A DNA stretch of 49,109 bases from an uncultured SAR324 cluster bacterium (GCA_902564345.1 CACFAY010000006.1:1-49109), one strand, 5' to 3'. Counted from the stretch's first letter, positions 1 through 9,109 are shown. Notes: a model not told the origin generated them from the sequence alone. Program-made: numbers and translations.

Positions 1-633
1 GGCTGCCATTAATCCAGCCAGACCTGCAAGCGCAGCACCTAAGCCAAAAACTATAGTATAGAGAAGGTTTATATTTACCCCAAGGGCACTTATCATTTGA
101 CGATTGCTTGCTCCTGCACGAATCAGCATCCCTAATTTTGTATGTGATACGAGTAAGTAAAGTAAAATTGCTACTATTATTCCTGCAGCAATAATTGCCA
201 ATCTAAATGCTGGATATCTTATTCCAAAAATTAGTTCTACACTACCGTTTAATATTTCTGGAAGTTGTATATCCAACCCTATGGGACCCCATAATAGTCT
301 TACAAACTCATTAAAAAAAAGAATAAGCCCAAACGTTGCCAAGACTTGATCAAGGTGACTACGCGTGTAAATATTTCTTATTGCAATGATTTCTAGTAAC
401 ATTCCCAATACCATACATGCTGGTAAAGTAAGAAGTAATCCAACAAAAAAAGATTCTGTCCAGTTAGTAAATGTTGCCGCAAGGTAGGCTCCCAACATGT
501 AGAGTGATCCATGTGCTAGGTTTATGAGGTCCATTATACCAAAAATCAAAGTGAGTCCTGCTGCCAGTAGAAACAGCAAGACTCCCAATTGTAAACCGTT
601 CATTATTTGCTCTAAAAGCAGTATCCAGTTCAC
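1..633 (-). CDS. livH: Branched-chain amino acid-type ABC transporter permease (LivH family), 3' part cut by window edge
   Basis: I translated the minus strand from 633 and found an open frame running off the left edge (211 codons visible). The product is very hydrophobic and carries the LivH hallmark stretch FGIMDLINLAHGSLYMLGAY about 30-50 residues from the start, plus the conserved cytoplasmic loop RAGASNRQMISALGVN near the end. LivH is one of two inner-membrane permeases of HAAT-type ABC importers for branched-chain amino acids, amides or aromatic acids. A GTG at 633 is chosen as start because the family begins with a W-x-LLLEQ-NGLQLG segment; the ATG at 603 would remove ten conserved residues. 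It follows the binding protein gene on the same strand after about 220 bases. The partner permease and ATPases presumably lie beyond the left edge. Confidence 0.9.
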   Translation of the reverse strand, partial: MNWILLLEQIMNGLQLGVLLFLLAAGLTLIFGIMDLINLAHGSLYMLGAYLAATFTNWTESFFVGLLLTLPACMVLGMLLEIIAIRNIYTRSHLDQVLATFGLILFFNEFVRLLWGPIGLDIQLPEILNGSVELIFGIRYPAFRLAIIAAGIIVAILLYLLVSHTKLGMLIRAGASNRQMISALGVNINLLYTIVFGLGAALAGLAGLMAA

Positions 634-853
634 TAGGATATTAATATTTTTGCAGTATCTTTTGAATTTATGAATGGTAAGTTAAAAATTATAACATTTT
701 CTTACCAAAATTTTGTTAAAATCTAGAAAAAATCTCAGGAAATTTTCTTGACAAGATGAGTAAGATATAATTTAGTCATTGCTCTAAGAAATGAGTTTTG
801 GAAGGAAGATATGAGAAATTAAGTGACAAGAAGTGCCTCAAAATTCAGGAAAG

Positions 854-2026
854 CTACCATGACATTTTACAATTCTTTGCGTAAGTATCTTGATGGTTTG
901 TATAAACAGTTTTCACAATACTTGTTGTAAAGTTTCCTTCAGAATCTTTAATTACTTTACGTAAATAAAAATTCTGGATTGGGAAATGGTTATTACCATA
1001 TTTAAAAGGCCCTCGAACAGATGGGAAATTAGCTTTGCGCATTGCTGTTCGCATTGCTGCTTTATTTGATAAATCCCCATTAACAGCTTCAACTGCACTA
1101 TTAATAAGCATAATTGTGTCATAAGATTGTGCAGCGTAAAATGTAGGATAACGTCCTGTCATTTTACGGTAATCTGCTACAAAACGCTTATTTACAGCAT
1201 TATCCATGTCTGGTGCCCAGAATTGAGTCATCAAGCTTCCTTCAGCAAGACCTTTCAACCTTGGTAAATTTAATGAATCTACTGTGAAGGCAGAGTAAAA
1301 AGGGATTTTACCCTGTAATCCAGCCTGTGCATACTGCTTGATTATTTGAAGTCCATGCTTACCAGGGTAAAATACGAAAACTGCGTCGGGTTTAGCCGAG
1401 CGAATTTTGGCAAGTTCTGCTGAAAAATCAATCTGCGCTGGAAACTTGGTCATATCTTTCCCTACGATATTTCCTTTAAATGTTCTTGTAACCCCCGCTA
1501 CCATATTTTTCCCAGCAGCATAATTTGGGGCCATTATGTAGAGAGTCTTAATTCCAAGCTGATTTAGCACCTCACCCATGGCCATGGTAGTTTGGTCGTT
1601 TTGCCATGATGTCGAAAAAAAATCTTCATGGCAAAGTTTTCCAGCAACTGGACCAGGACCGGCATTAGAGCTAATCATAAATGGTCCCTTACCTACAACA
1701 GAATTACGGGAAGCCATAAGAACATGACTCCATATATAACCTGAAACAAAATGGACTTTGTCCTTTTTTACTAATTTGTCAGTTTTTTGCTTTCCTACAT
1801 CAGGTTTGAAAGTATCGTCTTCATAGAACATTTTAACATCTGAACCTGCCATTTTTCTTCCCAGGTGATCAAGTGCCAGCTCTACAGCATCACGCATGTC
1901 ATTCCCAATAGCACCTGCTCCGCCCGTAAGGGTAGTTACAAATCCAATTTTAACAGTCTCAGCTGTTGCAACTTGACTAATAATCAGTAATGCAGAGGCA
2001 GAAATCCAGAATAAGATTTTTCTCAT
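854..2026 (-). CDS. ABC transporter periplasmic substrate-binding protein (LivK/aromatic-acid type)
   Basis: A 390-residue periplasmic binding protein of the LivJ/LivK (Peripla_BP_6) fold. Residues 1-22 form a Sec signal peptide with a likely cut after VATA. The mature protein starts with the typical ETVKIGFVTTLTG strand. C132 and C386 could form a disulfide. The C-terminal segment around RGPFKYGNNHFPIQNFYL resembles binding proteins assigned to aromatic-acid uptake rather than classical LivK, so the ligand could be an aromatic acid; a box pathway lies 20 kb away. The ligand cannot be fixed from sequence. A good promoter sits upstream and the permease gene follows downstream on the same strand. 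The ATG at 2026 has a purine-rich ribosome site (AAGGAG) just before it. Confidence 0.85.
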   Translation of the reverse strand: MRKILFWISASALLIISQVATAETVKIGFVTTLTGGAGAIGNDMRDAVELALDHLGRKMAGSDVKMFYEDDTFKPDVGKQKTDKLVKKDKVHFVSGYIWSHVLMASRNSVVGKGPFMISSNAGPGPVAGKLCHEDFFSTSWQNDQTTMAMGEVLNQLGIKTLYIMAPNYAAGKNMVAGVTRTFKGNIVGKDMTKFPAQIDFSAELAKIRSAKPDAVFVFYPGKHGLQIIKQYAQAGLQGKIPFYSAFTVDSLNLPRLKGLAEGSLMTQFWAPDMDNAVNKRFVADYRKMTGRYPTFYAAQSYDTIMLINSAVEAVNGDLSNKAAMRTAMRKANFPSVRGPFKYGNNHFPIQNFYLRKVIKDSEGNFTTSIVKTVYTNHQDTYAKNCKMSW

Positions 2027-2345
2027 TTTTTCTCCTTATCCTTGTAAAAATATTTTACCAGTATGACTGGGAACAATTAATTAAAGCACGAAAACAATAA
2101 CCCTACTTTCAGGTGATGTCAACTAAAATCTAAGTTCTAATGTGCGATCATTTCTTTGGTTCAAGAATTAAAAAATTTATAATTCCATTAGCATTTAATT
2201 TTCCATTACAAGTTTTCAGGGAATTGCTAATTGTTATTTCCTTAATATTCTGAATTTTTATCTTATTTTTATCAGATCTTCATTCTTTAAACCTTTTATG
2301 GCTCCAAACTGATTCCAAAATGGCTTTAATAGCAAGCTTATTATC
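2027..2345. other. Intergenic region (319 bases) between binding protein and zinc-ribbon protein
   Basis: Very AT-rich. The right part, 2027-2122, holds the ribosome site and promoter of the ABC binding protein. I see no reading frame, tRNA or strong hairpin in the rest. Confidence 0.5.
2094..2122 (-). promoter_or_regulatory. Sigma-70-type promoter of the ABC binding protein gene
   Basis: On the minus strand a perfect -35 box TTGACA (2122-2117) is followed by 17 bases and a -10 box TATTGT (2099-2094, 4 of 6 consensus). Transcription would start about 60 bases upstream of the binding protein ATG. Confidence 0.6.
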
Positions 2346-3143
2346 TCAATATTCTAATTCATTGAGATAGTTTTTTACGCATTCCACATCTTTTTTGACT
2401 AGTTTATAAAATTCAATGTTATGTCCGAGTCTCGGACTGCTTCTGTGTCTCAATTCGTGAACCAGAGTATTAAGTAATTGGGTTTTTTTAGGCAAACCAA
2501 AGAACCAAAAGTTTGAGCGATGAATTTTGATGTATTCTTCTCCCCAGTATATTCCTGCTTCACCATATTGAATAAAATCCTTATGCACTGTAGGCTCTCT
2601 GGTATATTTAATTGGTACAGTTTTGATTTTGCTCTTCATGATTGAAGGGAAGCACTGGACTTTCAAAAGCACTTCAGCAAAATCTATAATATGCTTTTGC
2701 CTTGCTTCAGGAAATTCTAAAATCGGGTCAAGTAGATGCCAGCGATCTAAAATAAAAAATAAAACTATTCCAAATATCAAAAAGGCGAGGCAAAGTTGTG
2801 AATACTTAGAAAATAACGTTTTATGTGATACGTGCGAATTTAGGTGTCTCTTTTTCCAGCCTACCCATTCCTCCCATTCTTTTTGTAAAAAATTGATATT
2901 TATTAAATTATTATTATCATAATCTTTTTCTGATTCTTTATTGGGACTTGAGTAAAATGAAGTCTGAAATAATAAATGTTCTCCACAATTATTACAAAAA
3001 ATTCTGATAAAATGTTCACCTTTAAATCCTGACAAAGGAATAACTTTGAATTCATCTCCACCACATGAAGGACATTGCAAATTTGAGAATTCCTGAGAAG
3101 CTTCAGGAAACAAAATATTTTTTTCAGGAGTTAAATTTTTCAA
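2346..3143 (-). CDS. Zinc-ribbon, single-membrane-span protein with C-terminal HExxH metallopeptidase-like motif
   Basis: A 265-residue protein I cannot name. An N-terminal zinc-ribbon is seen as CPSC (C24, C27) and CNNC (C50, C53). One hydrophobic helix covers about residues 115-133. Near the C-terminus lies HELRH (H229, E230, H233) followed by H241 in a GHNIEF context. This resembles the HExxH...H..F zinc site of the YgjP/SprT/WLM-type minimal peptidases. The order ribbon, membrane anchor, metallopeptidase core is unusual, and a role in membrane protein or peptide processing is only inferred. It stands alone, with AT-rich gaps on both sides. The third zinc ligand and any proteolytic activity would need structural modelling to confirm. 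Confidence 0.6.
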   Translation of the reverse strand: MKNLTPEKNILFPEASQEFSNLQCPSCGGDEFKVIPLSGFKGEHFIRIFCNNCGEHLLFQTSFYSSPNKESEKDYDNNNLININFLQKEWEEWVGWKKRHLNSHVSHKTLFSKYSQLCLAFLIFGIVLFFILDRWHLLDPILEFPEARQKHIIDFAEVLLKVQCFPSIMKSKIKTVPIKYTREPTVHKDFIQYGEAGIYWGEEYIKIHRSNFWFFGLPKKTQLLNTLVHELRHRSSPRLGHNIEFYKLVKKDVECVKNYLNELEY

Positions 3144-3640
3144 ACGAAGGTAGAGCAGAAAACAAATTATTAGTAGTTATATTTTATATCCATAGAGAGC
3201 TTATAAATTAATTGTATATTACAAATTAAAAAAAGCATTTCTGATAAAAAATAAATGCATAAATTAAATAAATTAATCGTTATTTAATGGTACTCTAAAA
3301 AACTTGATTGATTTTAATGAGTATATATTTAAACTCTAATTTAGATTTGTGAAAAATTCCTTGAAAAAAACGATTCTGCTAATAATAAATAGACTTTAAC
3401 TGCATCAAAAAAATATTCTTGATTTTAATTTTTTCCATTAATTTTCAAAAATATTTTCCGATTTCTGAAAAATTTAATAAGCTTGAGTATTTTAAAACTA
3501 AAATAATATTTATTGTAATTTAAATTATCTTGCATTTCACTCGTTTTAGAAAGGACAATGCATGTGAAAAATTTGAACCATGTTAAAGATTACTAAATAA
3601 ATATTTATAGTTTTTAAAATTGCCTTAAGAGGGGGAGCTA
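3144..3640. other. Long AT-rich intergenic region (497 bases) upstream of the aldehyde dehydrogenase
   Basis: Extremely AT-rich, between two divergent genes, so it must hold promoters for both. I see no RNA gene. A weak hairpin (GCATTT at 3235-3240, AAATGC at 3253-3258) and a 12-codon open frame with a good ribosome site (3558-3596) are the only local structures noticed. Confidence 0.4.
3558..3596 (+). CDS. Possible 12-residue leader peptide upstream of the aldehyde dehydrogenase
   Basis: An ATG at 3558 is preceded by AGAAAGGA and opens a 12-codon frame (MHVKNLNHVKDY) closed by TAA at 3594-3596, 44 bases before the aldehyde dehydrogenase start. It could be a translated leader. It could equally be chance in AT-rich DNA; no attenuator hairpin follows it. 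Confidence 0.15.
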   Translation: MHVKNLNHVKDY

Positions 3641-5131
3641 ATGTCAGATGTTACGAGCGAAACAGTCAAATCAATTGGAATAAGAGATTCTTCATTATTC
3701 CGGCAACAGGTCTTCATAAATGGTAAATGGTCTGATGCAGATAATGGAGAAATCAATGAAATTACCAACCCATCCAATGGGAAGTTACTAGGTACCGTTC
3801 CTAATTGTGGGACTACCGAGGCTAAAAGAGCTATAGAAGCTGCAAATAAGGCATGGCCAAAATGGCGTTCCAAAACATCAAAAGAACGTGCATTAATATT
3901 ACGCAGGTGGTACGAACTGATGATGGAAAATCAGGAAGACCTTGCACGTTTAATGACTGCAGAGCAAGGTAAACCTTTAACTGAATCTGTCGGAGAAATA
4001 GCATATGCGGCAAGCTTTGTGGAGTGGTTTGGAGAAGAAGGCAAGCGACTCTATGGCGATACCATTCCTGCACATGCATCAGATAAGCGTATTGTAGTTA
4101 TCAAGCAGCCAATTGGTGTTACAGTTGCAATAACTCCATGGAATTTTCCCGCTGCAATGATCACTCGGAAAGCAGCTCCTGCCTTGGCTGCAGGATGTCC
4201 AATGGTAATCAAACCAGCTCCTGACACACCTTTTTCAGCTTTTGCACTTTGTGAGCTTGCTGATAGAGCTGGAGTACCTCCCGGGATATTAAGCACAATT
4301 ACAGGAGATGCTATTGAAATAGGTGGTGAATTTACTAGCAATCCAATAGTAAGAAAATTAAGTTTTACGGGTTCAACTGGAGTAGGCAAGCTACTAATGA
4401 AACAATGTTCAGGCACTGTCAAAAAACTTGCACTTGAACTGGGAGGTAACGCACCTTTTATTGTTTTCGATGATGCTGATTTGGAAGCAGCGGTTTTAGG
4501 AGCATTGGCCAGTAAATTCAGGAATGCAGGTCAAACATGTGTTTGTGCCAACCGAATTATGGCACAAAGTAAAGTATACGACAAATTTTGTGATATGCTG
4601 GCAGAGGCAGCTAAAAATATAAAAGTTGCAGATGGTTTTGAAGATGGATCCCAGCAGGGACCACTTATTAATGAGGCTGCCGTTGAAAAAGTTGAAAGCC
4701 ATGTTAAAGATGCACTTTCCAAAGGAGCAAAACTTCTGGCGGGAGGACAAAGACACCAACTTGGTGGAACTTTTTTTGAGCCTACAGTGCTCTCAGGGGT
4801 AACAAAAGGAATGCTGGTTGCAAAAGAAGAGACATTTGGACCGATGGCGCCTGTATTTAAATTTGAAACAGAAGAAGAAGCTATTGAAACTGCAAATGAC
4901 ACTGAATTTGGCTTAGCTGCATATTTTTATAGCAGGGATATAGGACGTATATGGAGAGTCTCTGAAGCTCTTGAATACGGTATTGTTGGAATAAATGAGG
5001 GTATTATTTCTACCGAAACGGCTCCATTTGGCGGAGTAAAAGAGTCTGGAACAGGGCGTGAGGGTTCTAAATATGGTATTGAAGACTACCTTGAAATTAA
5101 GTATCTATGTATGGGTGGAATAAACAATTGA
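3641..5131 (+). CDS. gabD: NAD(P)-dependent aldehyde dehydrogenase, succinate-semialdehyde dehydrogenase (GabD) type
   Basis: A 496-residue cytosolic aldehyde dehydrogenase that matches GabD closely along its whole length. The conserved block IKQPIGVTVAITPWNFPAAM, the catalytic C300 in GQTCVCANR (with neighbouring C302, as in GabD), the general base E266 in LELGGN and the C-terminal GREGSKYGIEDYLEIKY are all present. The known family reaction is oxidation of succinate or glutarate semialdehyde to the acid. Here it stands immediately before a MoaD-like gene and an aldehyde:ferredoxin oxidoreductase, so its real substrate may be a different small aldehyde such as sulfoacetaldehyde or a dicarboxylic semialdehyde (inference). 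The ATG at 3641 has a strong ribosome site, AGAGGGGGA. Confidence 0.88.
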   Translation: MSDVTSETVKSIGIRDSSLFRQQVFINGKWSDADNGEINEITNPSNGKLLGTVPNCGTTEAKRAIEAANKAWPKWRSKTSKERALILRRWYELMMENQEDLARLMTAEQGKPLTESVGEIAYAASFVEWFGEEGKRLYGDTIPAHASDKRIVVIKQPIGVTVAITPWNFPAAMITRKAAPALAAGCPMVIKPAPDTPFSAFALCELADRAGVPPGILSTITGDAIEIGGEFTSNPIVRKLSFTGSTGVGKLLMKQCSGTVKKLALELGGNAPFIVFDDADLEAAVLGALASKFRNAGQTCVCANRIMAQSKVYDKFCDMLAEAAKNIKVADGFEDGSQQGPLINEAAVEKVESHVKDALSKGAKLLAGGQRHQLGGTFFEPTVLSGVTKGMLVAKEETFGPMAPVFKFETEEEAIETANDTEFGLAAYFYSRDIGRIWRVSEALEYGIVGINEGIISTETAPFGGVKESGTGREGSKYGIEDYLEIKYLCMGGINN

Positions 5132-5175
5132 TTATTTAACAAATTTACAAAAACATTTTTATTGAAGAATTTTAA

Positions 5176-5409
5176 TTGGAAATTAATCTGGAGTTAATGG
5201 GACCTTTGGTTGATTTTTTACCGAATTCAGACAGAGGTAAAGCAGTTTTGAATCTGACAAATAATTCTACTATTGCTGATATGTTGGACAAATTGAAAAT
5301 CAAACAAAGGGTTGTTGTAGCTGTTAATGGTGATGAAGAGAAGGGACTTGACCACATTCTAAGTGACGGAGATGAGGTACTTGTTATCTCCCTTGTAAGC
5401 GGAGGTTAG
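5176..5409 (+). CDS. MoaD/ThiS-family sulfur carrier protein, likely for the pterin cofactor of the adjacent oxidoreductase
   Basis: A 77-residue beta-grasp protein ending in the diagnostic double glycine (LVISLVSGG), which is adenylated and thiocarboxylated in the MoaD/ThiS family. MoaD supplies sulfur for the dithiolene of molybdopterin and tungstopterin. No ATG is well placed at the family's N-terminus; the frame starts at a TTG (5176) after a GAAGA stretch. The gene lies 44 bases after the aldehyde dehydrogenase and 34 bases before the AOR gene, as MoaD-like genes often do beside tungsten AORs. A dedicated role in W/Mo pterin assembly for this AOR is therefore likely. A ThiS or general sulfur-carrier role is the alternative. 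Confidence 0.8.
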   Translation: MEINLELMGPLVDFLPNSDRGKAVLNLTNNSTIADMLDKLKIKQRVVVAVNGDEEKGLDHILSDGDEVLVISLVSGG

Positions 5410-5443
5410 CTAATAATTTCAAAAAACAATCAGAGCAAAAAAT

Positions 5444-7384
5444 ATGACTTACGGATACACAGGAAAAATATTACATGTAAACTTAACAAAAGGTGAGCTG
5501 GAAATTGAAGAACCTGATGAACAGTTTTACCGCACTTATATGGGTGGTAGTGCGATGGGTATGCACTATGTTCTTAAAGAGACACCAGCAGGGGTTGATC
5601 CCTTCAGTCCTGATAATGTACTTGCTTTATGTACAGGGATTTTAACGGGAACACCAATTTCTGGACAAAGTCGTTTGACTTCCGTTGCAAAATCTCCACT
5701 TACAGATTGTATCGGAGACGCACAAGGTGGGGGTTATTTCCCAGCTGAGATGAAATTTTCTGGATTTGATGCAGTAATTATTAAAGGTAGATCTCCAAAG
5801 CCTGTTTATCTATGGATGCATCATGGTGAGGCAGAACTTCGTGATGCTGGTCATTTGTGGGGGTTAAAAACAGGAGACGCCGAGGATAAACTTAAAGAAG
5901 AATTAGATGATAAAAGAATTGAGGTCCTGCAGATTGGACCTGCAGGGGAGAATCTAGTGAGATTTTCTGCGCTGATAAGCATGAGCAACCGCGCAAATGG
6001 CCGAACAGGTATGGGAGCTGTTATGGGTTCAAAGAATCTTAAAGCAGTTGTGGTAAGGGGAAAAATGAAACCTGTTATTGCAAATCCAGAAAAATTTAAG
6101 GAGATGCAGAAGTTGGCAAAGGTAAATATGGAACCTACGGGTATGGACGGCTTTGGTAAATATGGAACTCCTGGTGTATGTTCTCCACAACATAGAGCCG
6201 GAGGTTTACCGACTTATAATTTCAACAGCGGTAACTTTGATAAACATGAAGAAATTGATGGTCACAAACTTTACAATGAGCATCTAAGAGGCCATGAAAA
6301 AGACGATCAGAATCGTTTTGGGAGAGATACTTGTTTCAGTTGTACAGTCAAATGCAAACGTGTTTCAGAAGTCGTTGAAGGTCCTTTTAAAACAGATGCT
6401 AAATACGGTGGTCCGGAATATGAAACCTTGGCCACTTTTGGAAGTTATTGCGGCATAAGTGATATGGATGCGATTATTCATGCCAATGCCCTTTGTAACA
6501 TGTATGGAATGGATACTATTTCCTGCGGAGCCACAATAGCATGGGCCATGGAGTGTTGGGAAGAAGGTAAATTAACACTAGAAGATACAGGAGGAATCAA
6601 ACTGAATTATGGAAACGCTGAAGCAATGGTAAAAGTTACTGAGATGATAGCTCACCGAGAAGGTTTTGGTGAAATCCTTGCGGAAGGCTCCAAGAAAGCT
6701 TCTGAGATAATTGGCCGTGGAACTGGAGAATACTTAATTACAAGTAAAGGTCAGGAAGCACCTGCACATATGCCTCAGGTAAAACGTAGCTTGAGTGTTA
6801 TTTATGCGGCAAATCCATTTGGCGCAGATCATGAGTCAAGCGAACATGATCCAGGGTATAAAGCCTATCCGGAACGTATGAAGGAAATTGGACTGACTAA
6901 TCCTCAAGAAAAATTGGCGCTTAACAAAGAAATGATGCGCTTTGCAATGATCACTCAGCATTTGTCAAGTGCGGTGGACAGTATCTCAGTCTGCGCATTT
7001 GTTTTTGGAGCTTCCTTTCAGCTTTATACGCCTGAACAATTGGTCCAAGCAATTAATGCTGTAATGGGCTGGAATGTAGATATGGAAGAGATTCTGCAAG
7101 TTGGTGAACGCCGACTCAACATGTTAAGGGCTTTTAATTCAAGAGAAGGTGTTGGAAGAGAATCAGACACTCTTCCGAAAAAGATGTTTAATAGGCCTCT
7201 TAAAGGAGGTCGGTCTGATGGTTATTTTATAAATGAGGAAGAATGGGAAGCTGCATTGGAAGATTACTACCGTTTATGCGATTGGGATGTGGATACTGGT
7301 CATCCGTCACTAAAGAAAATGGAATCACTTGGTCTGGGTTGGGTAGTTGCAGATAACAATGAACTTTCGAAAGTTATTATCTAA
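5444..7384 (+). CDS. aor: Aldehyde:ferredoxin oxidoreductase (AOR), Mo/W-pterin [4Fe-4S] enzyme
   Basis: A 646-residue AOR-family protein. It opens with the typical MTYGYTGKILHVNLTKG strand and the GGSAMGMHYVLKE loop. The [4Fe-4S] ligands are C297, C300 and C304 (CxxCxxxC), with C517 in the downstream DSISVCAF motif. These enzymes interconvert aldehydes and carboxylic acids using ferredoxin at a tungsten- or molybdenum-bis-pterin centre. The length fits the family (about 600-650). No AorA-type ferredoxin or AorC flavoprotein subunit is nearby, so the electron partner is unknown. It forms a tight cluster with the upstream sulfur carrier and NAD(P) aldehyde dehydrogenase. The substrate is not readable from sequence. 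Confidence 0.92.
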   Translation: MTYGYTGKILHVNLTKGELEIEEPDEQFYRTYMGGSAMGMHYVLKETPAGVDPFSPDNVLALCTGILTGTPISGQSRLTSVAKSPLTDCIGDAQGGGYFPAEMKFSGFDAVIIKGRSPKPVYLWMHHGEAELRDAGHLWGLKTGDAEDKLKEELDDKRIEVLQIGPAGENLVRFSALISMSNRANGRTGMGAVMGSKNLKAVVVRGKMKPVIANPEKFKEMQKLAKVNMEPTGMDGFGKYGTPGVCSPQHRAGGLPTYNFNSGNFDKHEEIDGHKLYNEHLRGHEKDDQNRFGRDTCFSCTVKCKRVSEVVEGPFKTDAKYGGPEYETLATFGSYCGISDMDAIIHANALCNMYGMDTISCGATIAWAMECWEEGKLTLEDTGGIKLNYGNAEAMVKVTEMIAHREGFGEILAEGSKKASEIIGRGTGEYLITSKGQEAPAHMPQVKRSLSVIYAANPFGADHESSEHDPGYKAYPERMKEIGLTNPQEKLALNKEMMRFAMITQHLSSAVDSISVCAFVFGASFQLYTPEQLVQAINAVMGWNVDMEEILQVGERRLNMLRAFNSREGVGRESDTLPKKMFNRPLKGGRSDGYFINEEEWEAALEDYYRLCDWDVDTGHPSLKKMESLGLGWVVADNNELSKVII

Positions 7385-7526
7385 GGTTTTAGATTTTAAT
7401 TTAAATCAAAATTATAAACTTTTTTGACAGAGTCAAACCAAAAAAAACTTCACCGTCAGAAAACATTCAGGTAAATGATGAATTTTGGAATCTTCTCTGT
7501 TTTAAGTCGATGGATTATTAAACAGA

Positions 7527-9062
7527 TTATTTAGAGTTGGAGTATTGATCTGAAAGTTTTAGGCGCTGAATTTTACCCGAGGGGCCTTTTGGTAGTTCAT
7601 TGAGGAAAAAGTAGTGGTCCGGGGATCTATATTCTCCTAATGCAACCAGACATAGTTTCCTGAGTTCAGATTCAGGAACTTTTTCCCCAGGACGCGGAGC
7701 TATAGCTGCTGCAATAATTTGTCCATAATGTTTATTTGGTAGTGGGAAAGCTGCAGCCTCCAAGACACTTTTATGTCTGTATAAAACATCATCAATTTCT
7801 CGTGGTGAGATGTTCTCTCCGCCTTTGATAATGAGTTCTTTAAGACGTCCGGTAACAAATACGTAGCCTTCAGAATCCATCTTTCCAAGATCACCTGTTC
7901 TATACCATCCATCAGGGGTGAATGCTTCTAGAGTTGCTTTAGGATTTTTAAGATAGCCTTTCATTAAATTTAATCCTCTAACCTGTATCTCACTTTCTGT
8001 ATTTGAAGATGCTTCAGTTCCATCAGCGTCAGCTATTCTTACCTCGTTTCCATACGCTATTCCAGGTGAACCAAGTTTATGCAGTTTTGGGTCAACTGGG
8101 TTTGAAAGTAGCGGAGAAGCAGTTTCAGTAATACCCATGGTTTCAACAACTTTTATTCCAAAACGTTCTTCAAATGCTTTTTGCAGGGCAGGAGGTAATG
8201 CTGCTGACGCAGAGCGTCCAAATCTAACGCTTCCCATTTTTGATTTTAATTTTTCTCCTTCTTCAATATTCATCAAATAAGAGATAATTGTAGGAACTAC
8301 ACTAAACCAAGTACATTTTTGGTCAACAACCAAGGACCAGAATTTGGATGCCTGAAAACGTTTTGGCATAACTAAACCTGAACCGTTTACAAGTGTGCCC
8401 ATAACAGAAACTACTTGTGCGTTGATATGGTAGAGTGGCAATACGCAAAGGCTTTTGTCATAAGGTTTTAGATCATGAGCTATTTCGGTATTCCAGCCTC
8501 CATAAAGAAGGCTTTCATGTGTGTGTATAACTCCCTTTGGACGTCCCGTAGTTCCAGATGTATAAATAAGTAAGGCTTTTTCTTTCGGGGTAGGTTTATA
8601 TTTTAAAAGTTTTTTGACCGGGACATTGTTATTCCAAACCGGCAATTCGTCCTCAAAATTAAGTATGATTTCCGGTTTGTTTGTAAGATGAGAAAGTGCA
8701 TGTTCTGCTAATTCTTGGTATTGATGCGCTACAAACAGTATTTTAGTTTCAGAATGTTCTAATACATAAGCTAAAATATCTCTGCCTGATAAGGGATTTG
8801 CCAGCAAGACTTGAAATCCTCCGTACATTCCTCCCAAAAATAATTCCAACGCTGTTTGTCCATTACCAAGTAGGCCTGCTATAGGAACTTTACGGGAAAG
8901 TCCCTTCTCATTCAAATAAGATGATACAGACTGAACACGTTGTTTAAATTCTCTCCAGCTAAAAGATTTCCCTGTTTCAGGATAAACCACATAATTCTGT
9001 TTCGGAATATTATCCGCGTGGTGGTCAATCAAACTCTGGATTGTATGTCCTAATGGATTCAC
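7527..9062 (-). CDS. sauT: AMP-forming acyl-CoA ligase, SauT-like (sulfoacetate-CoA ligase candidate)
   Basis: A 511-residue member of the ANL superfamily. The ATP-binding P-loop YTSGTTGRPKG lies at 167-177, the A8 hinge GWYRTGDLG and motif GRLKELIIKGGENISP follow, and the catalytic lysine is K497 in GPSGKIQRLKL. It forms an acyl-adenylate and then a CoA thioester. It lies 47 bases after a SauS-like CoA-acylating aldehyde dehydrogenase on the same strand, the same gene pair as in the sulfoacetate operon sauRSTU of Cupriavidus. Sulfoacetate is therefore the first candidate substrate; oxalate or another short acid remains possible. The assignment rests on context more than on substrate-specific residues. 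Confidence 0.6.
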   Translation of the reverse strand: MNPLGHTIQSLIDHHADNIPKQNYVVYPETGKSFSWREFKQRVQSVSSYLNEKGLSRKVPIAGLLGNGQTALELFLGGMYGGFQVLLANPLSGRDILAYVLEHSETKILFVAHQYQELAEHALSHLTNKPEIILNFEDELPVWNNNVPVKKLLKYKPTPKEKALLIYTSGTTGRPKGVIHTHESLLYGGWNTEIAHDLKPYDKSLCVLPLYHINAQVVSVMGTLVNGSGLVMPKRFQASKFWSLVVDQKCTWFSVVPTIISYLMNIEEGEKLKSKMGSVRFGRSASAALPPALQKAFEERFGIKVVETMGITETASPLLSNPVDPKLHKLGSPGIAYGNEVRIADADGTEASSNTESEIQVRGLNLMKGYLKNPKATLEAFTPDGWYRTGDLGKMDSEGYVFVTGRLKELIIKGGENISPREIDDVLYRHKSVLEAAAFPLPNKHYGQIIAAAIAPRPGEKVPESELRKLCLVALGEYRSPDHYFFLNELPKGPSGKIQRLKLSDQYSNSK

Positions 9063-9109
9063 AATTTTTGTTAATTCTTCAGTTATTTTGTAAATGATAT
9101 TAAATATTA

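Noticed and set aside
748-771. Plus-strand TTGACA (748-753) and TATAAT (766-771)
   Set aside because: The spacing is only 12 bases and no plus-strand gene follows; it would read antisense into the binding protein gene.
7423-7437. Hairpin TTTGAC-AGA-GTCAAA between convergent AOR and acyl-CoA ligase genes
   Set aside because: Stem of six, T-run before and A-run after it in both reading directions, which is the opposite of an intrinsic terminator.
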